This document shows, in pieces, positions 25,601 through 33,844 of a DNA stretch of 64,000 nucleotides. A model generated the notes under the pieces. That model searched no databases. It saw only the letters and a program-made list of their open reading frames with translations, and had not been told where the DNA came from. This DNA is from Synergistaceae bacterium. Lineage in GTDB: Bacteria; Synergistota; Synergistia; Synergistales; Aminobacteriaceae. Positions within the stretch are counted from its first letter, which is position 1; each line of letters starts with the position of its first letter. Both the position numbers and the translations under genes were made by a program. The stretch spans positions 1 through 64,000 of the forward strand of contig JAFYBQ010000006.1 in NCBI GenBank assembly GCA_017540085.1, in the 5' to 3' direction.

Positions 25601-28600
25601 GTAGATTTTGCAGGGGACTTCACTCCGTCAGAAGAACACGAAGAAGCCGTGTATTTCTCTGAGACTTATTGCAACGCACGCTCGGTAATGGCCTGCCTGA
25701 AAGACGACAGCCCGCAGAAAGTCAGCGAGGCTTATCCATCACTTGCGGGAAAAATTATCGGAGTCCAGACCGGGACAACCTGCGCCGAACTCGTCCCCGA
25801 AAAAATTCCGTCAGCAAAATTAGCGTACTATGACTCACTGACTGACGAGCTGACCGCGCTAAAGGCCGGGAAAGTCAGCGCGATATGCTGCTCACTGCCC
25901 GCGGCGATTTTTGCGGAGAATGAAGACTCAAGACTCGCCCGCATTAATCCTCCCCTGCGCGAAACATATCTTTATCCGATTTTCTCGCAGACTGACAAAG
26001 GCCGGAAACTGTGCGCTGAATATTCCGCTTTCCTCAAAACTTTATGGGACAATGGGACAATTGACGCTCTCAATGAAAAATGGCTCGGCCATGATGACAG
26101 CAAAAAGATTACGGACGACTATTCACAGCTCCCTGCGACAAACGGCAGAATCATTATGGCTGTCGACACATCATTAGTGCCTTTCGCTTACGTGAAGGAT
26201 AACAGGATTGTCGGGTATGATATTGATTTAGCTGTGAGATTCTGCAAGGAAAAAGGTTACGCGCTTGAAGTTCAGAATATGCCGCTGACAGGAGCAATAG
26301 CTTCAGTGAAAACAGGAAAGAGCGATTTCACACAGTCATTGAACAAAACGCCCGAACGCGCAGAAAATACCCTCTTCACAGAAACGCCCGCAGTAAAATC
26401 CGGCAATGTCCTTCTCACATTCAAAGCCGAATACGAACGCGCAGAGTCATCAGCAATGTACACCGACAAATCACAGCTTGCCGGGAAAAGAATCGGAGCT
26501 ATGCTCGGCACAATAAATCCTGAAATCGCAAGGGAAAACGTGCCGTCAGCAAATATAGTAGAGTTCAGCAGCATGGCCGCAACGCTTTTCGCACTGAAAT
26601 CCGGCAATGTTGACGCTATATGCGTTCCTGTTCCTGTCGCAAGATTCATGATGCACGATAATTATGATATTGATTACTGCGGAGAACAGCTCACAAATTA
26701 CAACATAGGGCCGATATTCCCGAAAACGGAGAAAGGCGAGAAGCTGCGCGGACAGTACACAGATTTCATCAAGCCATTGTGGGACAACGGGACTCTTCAC
26801 TGGCTTGACGGAAAATGGTTCAGCAGGAACGACAGCGAGCAGGCTGCGGATGACTATTTATCGCTCCCGAATCCCAACGGGACTCTGAGAATGGCCGCTG
26901 ATTTGTCGGTTATGCCGTTTGCGTTCATGAGGGACGGGAAAATCATGGGCTATGATGTTGAGCTTGCCGGAAGATTCTGCCGGGCTTACGGCTACGGGCT
27001 TGAGATTGTGCCGATGCCTTTCGGGGAGATAATACCCGCCCTTGAGTCCGGGGAATGCGATTTTGCCGCCTCATCAATAGCATACACTGAGGAGCGCGCA
27101 CAGAGCGTATTATTCTCATATCCCAACGGCAGAACAGGAAATGTCTTCCTCGTCATGAAGTCCCCGCGAAAAACCCCGCCCGCATTTTACACTGACTTGT
27201 CCCAGTTCAACGGGAAAAGAATCGGAGTCGCTGTAGGCTCCATGAACGGCCAGCTCGCAAAGGAGAAAATCCCAGGCGCGGAAATCGTATACTTCAACTC
27301 AAACAGCGATATTCTCCCGGCATTGATAGCAGGAAAAATTGACGCTATATCATGCGGGCATTCAACAGCACTCTTCATGATACGAGAAGGCCATAACGTT
27401 ACGTATCTTCCTCAGCAGCTCGGAAAAACTCACCGCAAGGCAGCTTTCGCCAACACCGAAAGAGGCCGGAAACTTTGCCGGGAATATTCTGATTTCGTCA
27501 AAACTCTGTGGGACAACGGCACAATAGCCGCGCTAGTCTACAAATGGATTGACGGAGAAGACGACTCACAGCGCGTACTTGATGATTATTCCAATCTCCC
27601 GCACCCTAACGGCATACTCACAATGGCCGTAGATCCGTCCGTAACTCCCTACGTTTACACGAAAGGCAAAAGAATCTTGGGCTACGAAATTGATATAGCC
27701 GTGAGATTCTGCAAGGCAAAAGGCTACGGGCTGAAGGTTGAAGCGATGAGTCATAACGGGGTGTTAGGGTCGCTTGAGACGGGAAAATGTGATTTCTCAT
27801 ACGGCATTGAATACACCGATGAACGGGACAAGAGCCTGTTATTGTCCGAGACTCCCAACACAGAAAGCTCAAACGTTATTGTCGTCATGAAGCCTTCAGC
27901 CGTGATTCCTTCCGTGAATATGAAGCTGTCAGATTTCGTCGGAAAGAAAATCGGAGTCGTTACAGGCACGAACAACGCAATAATCGTGAAGGAGAAAATA
28001 CCCTCCGCGATTCTCGCCTACTATGAGTCGCCCGCTGATATTCTCATGGCTCTAAAGCAGGGGAAAATTGACGCTCTGTCATGCGGTCTTGCTACGTCCG
28101 TTTTCGTGATTAATGAGAATGACGGCCTCGCGAGAGTCTCAGAGCCTTTGCAGAAAAATTATCACTCTGCCGCGTTCGTCTCGTCAGACAAAGGGCGGGA
28201 TCTCCGCAGTGAATACGGCGAATTTCTCCGGGAGTTACGGGACAGCGGTACAATCAAGAGACTTTATGACAAGTGGATAATGAACAATGACGAATACACA
28301 AAGGGCGAGGATTATTCACATCTTCCGTCAGAAAAAGGGACTCTGAAAATGGCCGCTGACCCTGCAATGATTCCGTTCGTTTACGTCAGGAACAATAAGA
28401 TTATCGGTTATGACATTGATATAGCTGTGATGTTCTGCCGTGCGAAAGGCTACGGACTTGAAGTTGTACCTATGTCGCATTCCGGTGTGCTTGGTGCTGT
28501 AGCGTCCGGGAAGTGTGATTTTTCTTACGCGATGGAATACACAGCCGAGCGCGCAAAGTCCGTGCTTTTCTCGGAAGTCCCGAATGTCGAGGCCGATAAC

Positions 28601-29425
28601 GTTCTCGTTGTCCTCAAGCCGTCAGCAAAAACACCGCCTCCCCCGGTGCAGGCCGTACACACGGAAAATAACGCGCCTGATGAGCCGTCATTCTGGGACG
28701 ATGTTGCGTCAAGTTTCAGGAAGACCTTTATCCGCGAGGACAGATGGAAGCTCTTTGCCGAGGGGATAATGAACACGATGATAATCACGGTGTCGTCAAT
28801 ATTCTGCGGAATGCTGCTTGGATTCGCGGCGTTCATGTTCTGCCGTACAGGGAGCATAACCGCCAACATCATCACAAAATTTTCTGTGTGGCTCATAAAG
28901 GGGACTCCGATTGTCGTACTGCTCATGATTTTGTACTACATCATTTTCGGCAGCGTCAACATAAGCGGAATCGTAGTAGCAATTATCGCGTTCACTCTGA
29001 CATTCGGGACATCGGTCTACAGAATGCTTACTTTCGGGACGGGTGCGGTTGACAGGGGACAGACTGAAGCGGCCTATGCACTTGGCTTTACGGACATGCA
29101 GACATTCTTCACGGTGATACTTCCTCAAGCGGCACTACATTTCATGCCATCGTTCAAAGAAGAAGTAACAATGCTCATAAAGTCGACATCAGTTGTGGGA
29201 TACATAGCGGTGCAGGATTTGACGAAAATGGGCGACATAGTGAGAAGCCGCACCTATGAAGCATTCTTCCCCCTGATAGCTGTTGCGGTGATATATTTCG
29301 TCCTTGCGGGAATGCTGAATATCATCGTCAACATTATTCATGTCAGAATAACGCCCTCAAAGAGGAAGCCCGGAGACATTCTGCGGGGAATAGACACGTT
29401 AAAGGAAGGTGAAAATCATGATTAG
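22652..29425 (+). CDS. Giant amino-acid ABC transporter: eight tandem family-3 solute-binding units fused to a permease
   Basis: 2257 residues. A signal/anchor segment is followed by a run of SBP_bac_3 modules and a HisM/GlnP-type permease (about 2030-2240). Lobe-1 openings recur near residues 173, 418, 671, 925, 1165, 1410, 1654 and 1896, a period of about 245. Each has a TMAxD..PPFxY-type strand, GYDIDIAxRFCxxxGY and SGKCDF. Lobe-2 pieces (GKRIGVxxGT...KIPxA...SGKIDA) alternate, and the first module at the N-terminus is a lone lobe 2 while the last lobe 1 joins the permease directly. The ligand Arg (TPER/TEER) is kept in units 2 and 5-8 but is His in units 3-4 and absent in unit 1. The permease EAA loop is EAAYALGFTDMQTFFTVILP. 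ATG 22652 follows AAAGGTGG. Confidence 0.88.
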   Translation: MTVRKIFSYLPVLLAIIFFLPEICLCSPSEITSITQLNDPRYRVGSDSDGPVLERARENLPNAQILKYNDFLSEYLALQTGKIDALTANESEFISAIKNGLEHVRILPGYLGSPVPTAAGISEVSEIPGLREKFNAFIAGLKADGTLAAMYKRWVDDNNHNMPAIDVPEKSDIHLTVGTTGVVMPFSFFINSTVTGFDVELGRRFAAYIGATVEFKMYGFGSILQALKSGAIDIALSNLYVTQETEESVIFSDIVFPINCIVAVYDDRKTPLIPERETGNFEAFGGKRIGVFTGSVQHDMVKNSIPGADILYFDSLANIIGSLVSGKIDAAAVDKTIAAEAERTNRDLTHMNEALGNSYAAFLFPKSPKNNPLADEINEYIRRIKSDGTLEQISAIWTGTDESKKIIPDYSKFPDTNGTIRIAADNEAPVFSYMKDGKLTGHDIDVIVRFCREKGYRPNFSMINFTGVIPAVNSGKCDMGIGGITMTPERAESVRFSEPVCTLKSVLLLKSPGQTQPSAKAETSRRPKYSTLAELDGKPIGMQPAVYEWSSFIRELLPHSQVIFYNTFTDILTALKNHKIEGFPADEPVFNLLAAEDENIAKIDGEIDKSYDLAYGFPKNDKSRKLRDEMSEYIRKIKASGELDAIITKWEGADESAKTLPDYKNFPAPNGVLTMATEGEYPPFNYYRGNEIAGYEIDIAARFCEAYGYGLRVSSMTCDAIIAAVISGKCDFAADALTPSDEHLQQIYFSEPYAKSRSVMVCLKADDSPAPAPAVTGRTVPKYKHLTELNGKPIGMQPGIIDWEEWAAKTLPLSKVQYYSTYPDLVSALKTHKIEGFLVDSPVLALMAAEDNTLAYIDEPVGKPFGYSFFYAQTEAGKKLCDEMSEYIRKIKASGELDAILSKWQGADESAKIPPDFKSLPAKNGTLTYAAEGSYPPFNYYKGTKLAGIDIDIAVEFCRAYGYGLDVQTMLFDATIPAINSGKVDFAGDFTPSEEHEEAVYFSETYCNARSVMACLKDDSPQKVSEAYPSLAGKIIGVQTGTTCAELVPEKIPSAKLAYYDSLTDELTALKAGKVSAICCSLPAAIFAENEDSRLARINPPLRETYLYPIFSQTDKGRKLCAEYSAFLKTLWDNGTIDALNEKWLGHDDSKKITDDYSQLPATNGRIIMAVDTSLVPFAYVKDNRIVGYDIDLAVRFCKEKGYALEVQNMPLTGAIASVKTGKSDFTQSLNKTPERAENTLFTETPAVKSGNVLLTFKAEYERAESSAMYTDKSQLAGKRIGAMLGTINPEIARENVPSANIVEFSSMAATLFALKSGNVDAICVPVPVARFMMHDNYDIDYCGEQLTNYNIGPIFPKTEKGEKLRGQYTDFIKPLWDNGTLHWLDGKWFSRNDSEQAADDYLSLPNPNGTLRMAADLSVMPFAFMRDGKIMGYDVELAGRFCRAYGYGLEIVPMPFGEIIPALESGECDFAASSIAYTEERAQSVLFSYPNGRTGNVFLVMKSPRKTPPAFYTDLSQFNGKRIGVAVGSMNGQLAKEKIPGAEIVYFNSNSDILPALIAGKIDAISCGHSTALFMIREGHNVTYLPQQLGKTHRKAAFANTERGRKLCREYSDFVKTLWDNGTIAALVYKWIDGEDDSQRVLDDYSNLPHPNGILTMAVDPSVTPYVYTKGKRILGYEIDIAVRFCKAKGYGLKVEAMSHNGVLGSLETGKCDFSYGIEYTDERDKSLLLSETPNTESSNVIVVMKPSAVIPSVNMKLSDFVGKKIGVVTGTNNAIIVKEKIPSAILAYYESPADILMALKQGKIDALSCGLATSVFVINENDGLARVSEPLQKNYHSAAFVSSDKGRDLRSEYGEFLRELRDSGTIKRLYDKWIMNNDEYTKGEDYSHLPSEKGTLKMAADPAMIPFVYVRNNKIIGYDIDIAVMFCRAKGYGLEVVPMSHSGVLGAVASGKCDFSYAMEYTAERAKSVLFSEVPNVEADNVLVVLKPSAKTPPPPVQAVHTENNAPDEPSFWDDVASSFRKTFIREDRWKLFAEGIMNTMIITVSSIFCGMLLGFAAFMFCRTGSITANIITKFSVWLIKGTPIVVLLMILYYIIFGSVNISGIVVAIIAFTLTFGTSVYRMLTFGTGAVDRGQTEAAYALGFTDMQTFFTVILPQAALHFMPSFKEEVTMLIKSTSVVGYIAVQDLTKMGDIVRSRTYEAFFPLIAVAVIYFVLAGMLNIIVNIIHVRITPSKRKPGDILRGIDTLKEGENHD

Positions 29426-30503
29426 GCTTGAGCATGTGAGGAAGGCTTACCCGAATGTTACGCCGCTTTCTGATGTGAACGCCGAGATTAAAGCCGGGGA
29501 TGTAATTTCGGTGATAGGGCCTTCAGGAACGGGGAAATCCACGCTTCTGCGGTGCATAAATATGCTTGAGCGTCCTGACGGCGGAAAGATATATTTCGGG
29601 GACGAGGAAATCACGAGTCCAAAGTGCAACATCTACAAGATACGTCAGAAAATGGGAATGGTATTCCAGCGGTTTAACTTGTTCGGGAATCTGACTGTCA
29701 TCGAAAATATAATGCTCGCCCCCGTGAGGCTCAAAGGAGAGTCGCGGCAGTCAGCGTACGAAAACGGCATGAGGCTTTTGCGGCAGGTCGGACTCCCGGA
29801 AAAGTATCTGAATTACCCCGATGAATTATCCGGCGGACAGAAGCAGCGAATCGCCATAGCCCGCGCCCTTGCCATGAACCCTGATGTGATTCTCCTCGAT
29901 GAGCCTACGAGCGCGCTTGATCCCACGATGGTCGGAGAGGTGCAAGCCGTTATCCGGGAATTAGCGCGTTCAGGAAAAACGATGATGATTGTTACGCATG
30001 AGATGAATTTTGCCAGGGCGATATGCAGCAGGGTGTTCTATCTTGACGAGGGCGAAATATACGAGGAAGGGACTCCCGCTGAGATTTTCACGTCCCCGAA
30101 ACGCGAAAAGACACGCAGATTCATACGGCACCTTCATGTTACGGAGTTCAGGGTGAAAGATGGAATGTTTGATTTTCCGGGTGCAGTGTCGGCAATTGAT
30201 ACGTTCTGCCAGAAAAATATGATCGGCGGAAAGCAGGCAATGAAACTTCAGCTCGTCTTTGAGGAATTAATGCAGGGGATATTGATACCCGTACCCGGAG
30301 TCAGGAACATTCACGCGGCAATAGAGCATTCAGAGGAGAGCGGAGAAATTCTGCTTGAGGTGAGATATGACGGGGCTTTGATGAGTCCTGCTGAGGGCGA
30401 CGCGGTGTCATATTCTCTGGTGAAGGCTGAAGCGTCCGACATTCAGCACACGGCGGAAGAGGCAGACGGCTTCACGAACAGGGTCAGGATATTGATACAG
30501 TAG
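29418..30503 (+). CDS. Amino-acid ABC transporter ATPase with extra C-terminal domain
   Basis: 361 residues. Residues 1-240 are a GlnQ/HisP-type ATPase: Walker A GPSGTGKST, Q-loop QRFNLFGNLT, signature LSGGQKQR, Walker B VILLDEPTSALDP, H-loop IVTHEMNFAR. About 115 residues follow that normal ATPases lack, including MKLQLVFEELMQGIL and ILLEVRYDGALMSP. The EEL pattern resembles the N-box of anti-sigma/SpoIIAB-type GHKL ATPases, but the N-box Asn is missing, so it may be a degenerate regulatory domain. It overlaps the permease fusion by 8 bases and surely energises it. Confidence 0.88.
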   Translation: MIRLEHVRKAYPNVTPLSDVNAEIKAGDVISVIGPSGTGKSTLLRCINMLERPDGGKIYFGDEEITSPKCNIYKIRQKMGMVFQRFNLFGNLTVIENIMLAPVRLKGESRQSAYENGMRLLRQVGLPEKYLNYPDELSGGQKQRIAIARALAMNPDVILLDEPTSALDPTMVGEVQAVIRELARSGKTMMIVTHEMNFARAICSRVFYLDEGEIYEEGTPAEIFTSPKREKTRRFIRHLHVTEFRVKDGMFDFPGAVSAIDTFCQKNMIGGKQAMKLQLVFEELMQGILIPVPGVRNIHAAIEHSEESGEILLEVRYDGALMSPAEGDAVSYSLVKAEASDIQHTAEEADGFTNRVRILIQ

Positions 30504-30547
30504 GCAGTAAAGCACCCCGGCAGACATACAAGGGAGGCGTTTTTTTT

Positions 30548-31645
30548 GTGGACGATATGACAAAGGCGGCCATGCTCATGAACGCTGTGAGAGTCCCGGA
30601 CAGAATTTTTACGCGCTTATGCTCGGACTATGACCCGGCGGAATTGTGGCATTCCCGCTCATTATGGCAGGAGCTTGGACTCACCGACAGAATGATGGAG
30701 CGTCTTGCGGAATATCTTTCGTCAGGATGGGCAGAAAGTGAAGACGACAGACTCTATACTCACGGCGCGAAATTCATCACCTCAAAGAGCATTGATTACC
30801 CTGTGAGACTGTCGGAGCTGAAGAATCCCCCTGTAGGACTCTACGTCAAAGGAGGCGTGAATCTCTCGCTGCCCTCTGTCGCAATTGTAGGAACCCGGAA
30901 ATGCTCGGCCTATGCGGAAAATGTCGCGGCGAATCTCGGCAGGGCATTGGCACGGGCGGGAATAATCACCGTTAGCGGGGGCGCAAGGGGAATCGATTCG
31001 GCAGGCCACCGCGGGACTCTCGCTGAGAACGGAATTACGGTTGTGATTTTCGGGACGGGACTCGACAAGACATATCCGGCGGAGAACAGAGACATGTTTT
31101 CACGCATACTTGAGCGGGGCGCGTGGGTCAGCGAGTATCCTTTCGGCACTGACGGAAACTCATGGAGATTCCCGGAAAGGGACAGGCTAATAGCGGCAAT
31201 TTCAGCGCACATAGTCATAGCCGAATCACCTCAGGACGGCGGAGCAATGCACACAGCACACGAGGCTCTGAACCTGAAGCGCGATGTATGGTCAATACCC
31301 GGAAGAATCACGGACGAGACCAGCGCGGGAACAAACATGCTAATGCGCGAGGGAGCCGGGATTTTCGTCAGCATTCCCGACTTTATCAGCACAATAACGG
31401 CAGGGCGGGAGCTTTCCATTGATTTCGGCGGTGATGATGATACTTCAGAGAATACAGCGGAGTCCGGCCAGCTTTCAGACAATGAGAAAATAATATACTC
31501 ACTCCTTCAGAGACAGGGCGGAATAACTAGCGATGAAATAATTTCGGTTACGGGGCTTGATTTCATGACGGTGAACATGGCACTGATGACTCTACAGTCC
31601 TGCGGGCTTGTTGCCGACAATGCCGGGCGTTTTTCCGCAACATGA
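30548..31645 (+). CDS. dprA: DprA DNA-processing protein
   Basis: 365 residues. Cytoplasmic protein that loads RecA on single-stranded DNA in transformation and recombination. The Rossmann-fold core is clear: VAIVGTRKCSAYAENVA, VSGGARGIDSAGHRG, VIFGTGLDKTYPAEN, SEYPFG, FPERDRLIAA, SPQDGGAMHTAHEAL and the C-terminal winged helix (KIIYSLLQRQGGITSDEI). GTG 30548 is taken as the start, 10 bases after GGGAGGCG; an ATG at 30557 is further from it. Confidence 0.9.
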   Translation: MDDMTKAAMLMNAVRVPDRIFTRLCSDYDPAELWHSRSLWQELGLTDRMMERLAEYLSSGWAESEDDRLYTHGAKFITSKSIDYPVRLSELKNPPVGLYVKGGVNLSLPSVAIVGTRKCSAYAENVAANLGRALARAGIITVSGGARGIDSAGHRGTLAENGITVVIFGTGLDKTYPAENRDMFSRILERGAWVSEYPFGTDGNSWRFPERDRLIAAISAHIVIAESPQDGGAMHTAHEALNLKRDVWSIPGRITDETSAGTNMLMREGAGIFVSIPDFISTITAGRELSIDFGGDDDTSENTAESGQLSDNEKIIYSLLQRQGGITSDEIISVTGLDFMTVNMALMTLQSCGLVADNAGRFSAT

Positions 31646-31682
31646 TATGATTCGCGAAATCACACGCAAAGGGGAAAATAGT

Positions 31683-32087
31683 TTGTTCCAATCCGTAAAA
31701 CAGCTCGCGCTTTATGGGATATTCGGAGTCCTTACGACTGCCATCGACATTTTCGCATATTGGGCGGTCTCACGCTATGCAGGCTTGGGTATAGCCCCTT
31801 CAGCCGCGGTAGCCTGGGTAATCGCTGTATCGTTCGCTTACTGGTCAAACCGTAATTTTGTCTTCACCGCTAAGACTCATACATTGGCCGGAATGTTCCG
31901 CGAGGCTTCAGAGTTTTTCATGTGCAGAATAGCTACAGGAGTCTTTGAGGTCTCATTCATGTATATTTTTGCTGACGTTCTGAAATTCGATGACGTTATC
32001 ACAAAAGCCGTATCAAATATAATAGCGATAATGCTTAACTTCATAGCAAGCAGATACTTCATATTCAGGGAGGAAAAATCATCATGA
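31683..32087 (+). CDS. GtrA-family membrane protein
   Basis: 134 residues with four hydrophobic segments. The GtrA pattern is visible: QLALYGIFGVLTTAIDIFAY, FAYWSNRNFVF and NFIASRYFIF at the end. GtrA-like proteins are linked to polyprenyl-phosphate sugar flipping and cell-surface glycosylation. TTG 31683 is chosen because AAAGGGGA sits 8 bases upstream; the ATG at 31647 has no ribosome site. It overlaps the next gene by 4 bases. Confidence 0.8.
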   Translation: MFQSVKQLALYGIFGVLTTAIDIFAYWAVSRYAGLGIAPSAAVAWVIAVSFAYWSNRNFVFTAKTHTLAGMFREASEFFMCRIATGVFEVSFMYIFADVLKFDDVITKAVSNIIAIMLNFIASRYFIFREEKSS

Positions 32088-33805
32088 ACAGACTCGCCGC
32101 CGCCGCAAGAGGGGACATCCCCGCCGACATAGTGATACATAATGCACGTATCGCAAACATTTTCACGCAGGAATACGAGTCCGCCGACATCGCAATATAT
32201 TCCGGGAAAATCGCGGGCATAGGTCATAATTATTCCGGCCATGTGAAATTTGACGCAGAGGGAAGAGCCGTTATTCCCGGAATGATTGACGGACATATTC
32301 ACATCGAGGACACAATGATGACCCCGCCGGCATTCGCGCAGACAGCCGCGCTTCACGGCACATCTACAGTAATGGCTGACCCTCACGAAATCTCGAACGC
32401 TCTCGGAATGTCGGGGCTTGAGTACATGTTCAGGGCCTCTCAGGGACTCCCGGTAGATATATTCTACGGTGCGCCTTCATGCGTTCCTGCCTCAGAGTTT
32501 GAGACACCCTACGAGGAGTTAGACATGGCCGCAGTGAAATCAATGTTTGACCGGAATATGACTCAGCATTTAGGGGAGATGATGAATTACCCCGCTGTTA
32601 TCGCGGGCGACTCTGAAGCCTGGGGCAAAATCATGGCCGCGGGGAATGTTCCGCTGACGGGACACGCTCCGGGGGTTACGGGCAAGGCGTTATGCGCGTA
32701 CATGTCATCCGGGATTGATTCGGATCATGAATGCACGACGCTTGACGAGGCGCGGGAAAAACTTTCGCGGGGAATGTGGCTGATGATTCGCGAGGGTGCA
32801 TCATTTCTTGACCTGAAAACGTTATTGCCGCTGGTGAAAGAAAATCCCCTCAACGCCGCCCGCTGTATGGCCGTAAGCGATGACATAACAGCGCGTTACC
32901 TTCTTGAGCGCGGACACATGGACGAGAAAATGAGAATCATGATAGGCGAGGGGCTGAATCCATTTGTCGCCCTGAGAATGGTTACGCTGTCCCCCGCCGA
33001 GTATTTCCGCCTTCATGACAGAGGGATAATAGCTCCGGGAAAAATCGCGGATTTCGCGGTTCTTGACGCTGAGGAAATGACTCCTGATTTCAGGATTCAT
33101 TCTGTCTGGAAAAACGGACGGCAGGCAGTCAGGGATGATGATGTATTCTCGGTGAGTGAGTCTGAGCATTTAGCCCCGGCGATTCGCGTGAAGGTTACGA
33201 AAGTCCCGACAGCCGAGCAGATTCGCGTTAAAGCTGAAGGGCGCGCAATTAACGTTATCGGCGTAACAGAAGGCACAGTGATAACGCGGACGCTGACTCT
33301 TCCCGCCAAAATAGAGGGCTGGTACGCAGTCGCAGACCCTGAGAATGACATCGCAAAAATCGTAGTGCTTGAACGCCACCGGGACACAGGGCGGTTTTCT
33401 GTCGGTTTCGTGAAGGGACTCGGCATTAAGCGCGGTGCTGTCGGCTCATCAGTCGCACATGACGCGCATAATTTCGTTGTGGCTGGTGCTGATGATGTGA
33501 GCATTGCCGCGGCTCTGCGGACTCTTGCTGACATGGGCGGGGGGCTTTCTGTTACGGACGGCGAAACGGTCAAGGCATCTTTCGCGCTCCCTATCGGCGG
33601 ACTCATGAGCTACCTGCGCCCGGAGGAAGTCTCCCGGAATCTTGCTGACATGGAGAATGCCGCGTGTGATTTGGGCGTGAGAATCGCTCATCCGTTCATG
33701 GCACTGTCATTCCTGTGTTTGAGCGTCATACCTGAGCTGAGAATAACGGATCAGGGATATACAGACATAACACGCGGGGGAAGGCAGAAAATTTTTGTGA
33801 GATAA
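32084..33805 (+). CDS. ade: Adenine deaminase
   Basis: 573 residues, normal for the Ade family of amidohydrolases, which convert adenine to hypoxanthine. Motifs: GRAVIPGMIDGHIHIEDTMM (metal-binding HIH), GTSTVMADPHEISNALG, GHAPGVTGKAL (His), SGIDSDHECT, the Asp-containing LDLKTLLP region, and a C-terminal domain with AHDAHNFVVAGADD. ATGA overlap with the gtrA-like gene and direct linkage to a purine permease suggest a purine-salvage unit. Confidence 0.93.
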   Translation: MNRLAAAARGDIPADIVIHNARIANIFTQEYESADIAIYSGKIAGIGHNYSGHVKFDAEGRAVIPGMIDGHIHIEDTMMTPPAFAQTAALHGTSTVMADPHEISNALGMSGLEYMFRASQGLPVDIFYGAPSCVPASEFETPYEELDMAAVKSMFDRNMTQHLGEMMNYPAVIAGDSEAWGKIMAAGNVPLTGHAPGVTGKALCAYMSSGIDSDHECTTLDEAREKLSRGMWLMIREGASFLDLKTLLPLVKENPLNAARCMAVSDDITARYLLERGHMDEKMRIMIGEGLNPFVALRMVTLSPAEYFRLHDRGIIAPGKIADFAVLDAEEMTPDFRIHSVWKNGRQAVRDDDVFSVSESEHLAPAIRVKVTKVPTAEQIRVKAEGRAINVIGVTEGTVITRTLTLPAKIEGWYAVADPENDIAKIVVLERHRDTGRFSVGFVKGLGIKRGAVGSSVAHDAHNFVVAGADDVSIAAALRTLADMGGGLSVTDGETVKASFALPIGGLMSYLRPEEVSRNLADMENAACDLGVRIAHPFMALSFLCLSVIPELRITDQGYTDITRGGRQKIFVR

Positions 33806-33844
33806 TATAGCCTCAATATTCCAACAGGAGTGTGAATTACAGAC

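Noticed and set aside
22652-29425. Frameshifts splitting the giant transporter into separate genes
   Set aside because: One open frame with regular 245-residue periodicity and no internal ribosome-site/start combinations at unit borders.
33097-33606. 169-residue minus-strand frame within adenine deaminase
   Set aside because: Shadow of a conserved enzyme on the other strand; composition typical of antisense.
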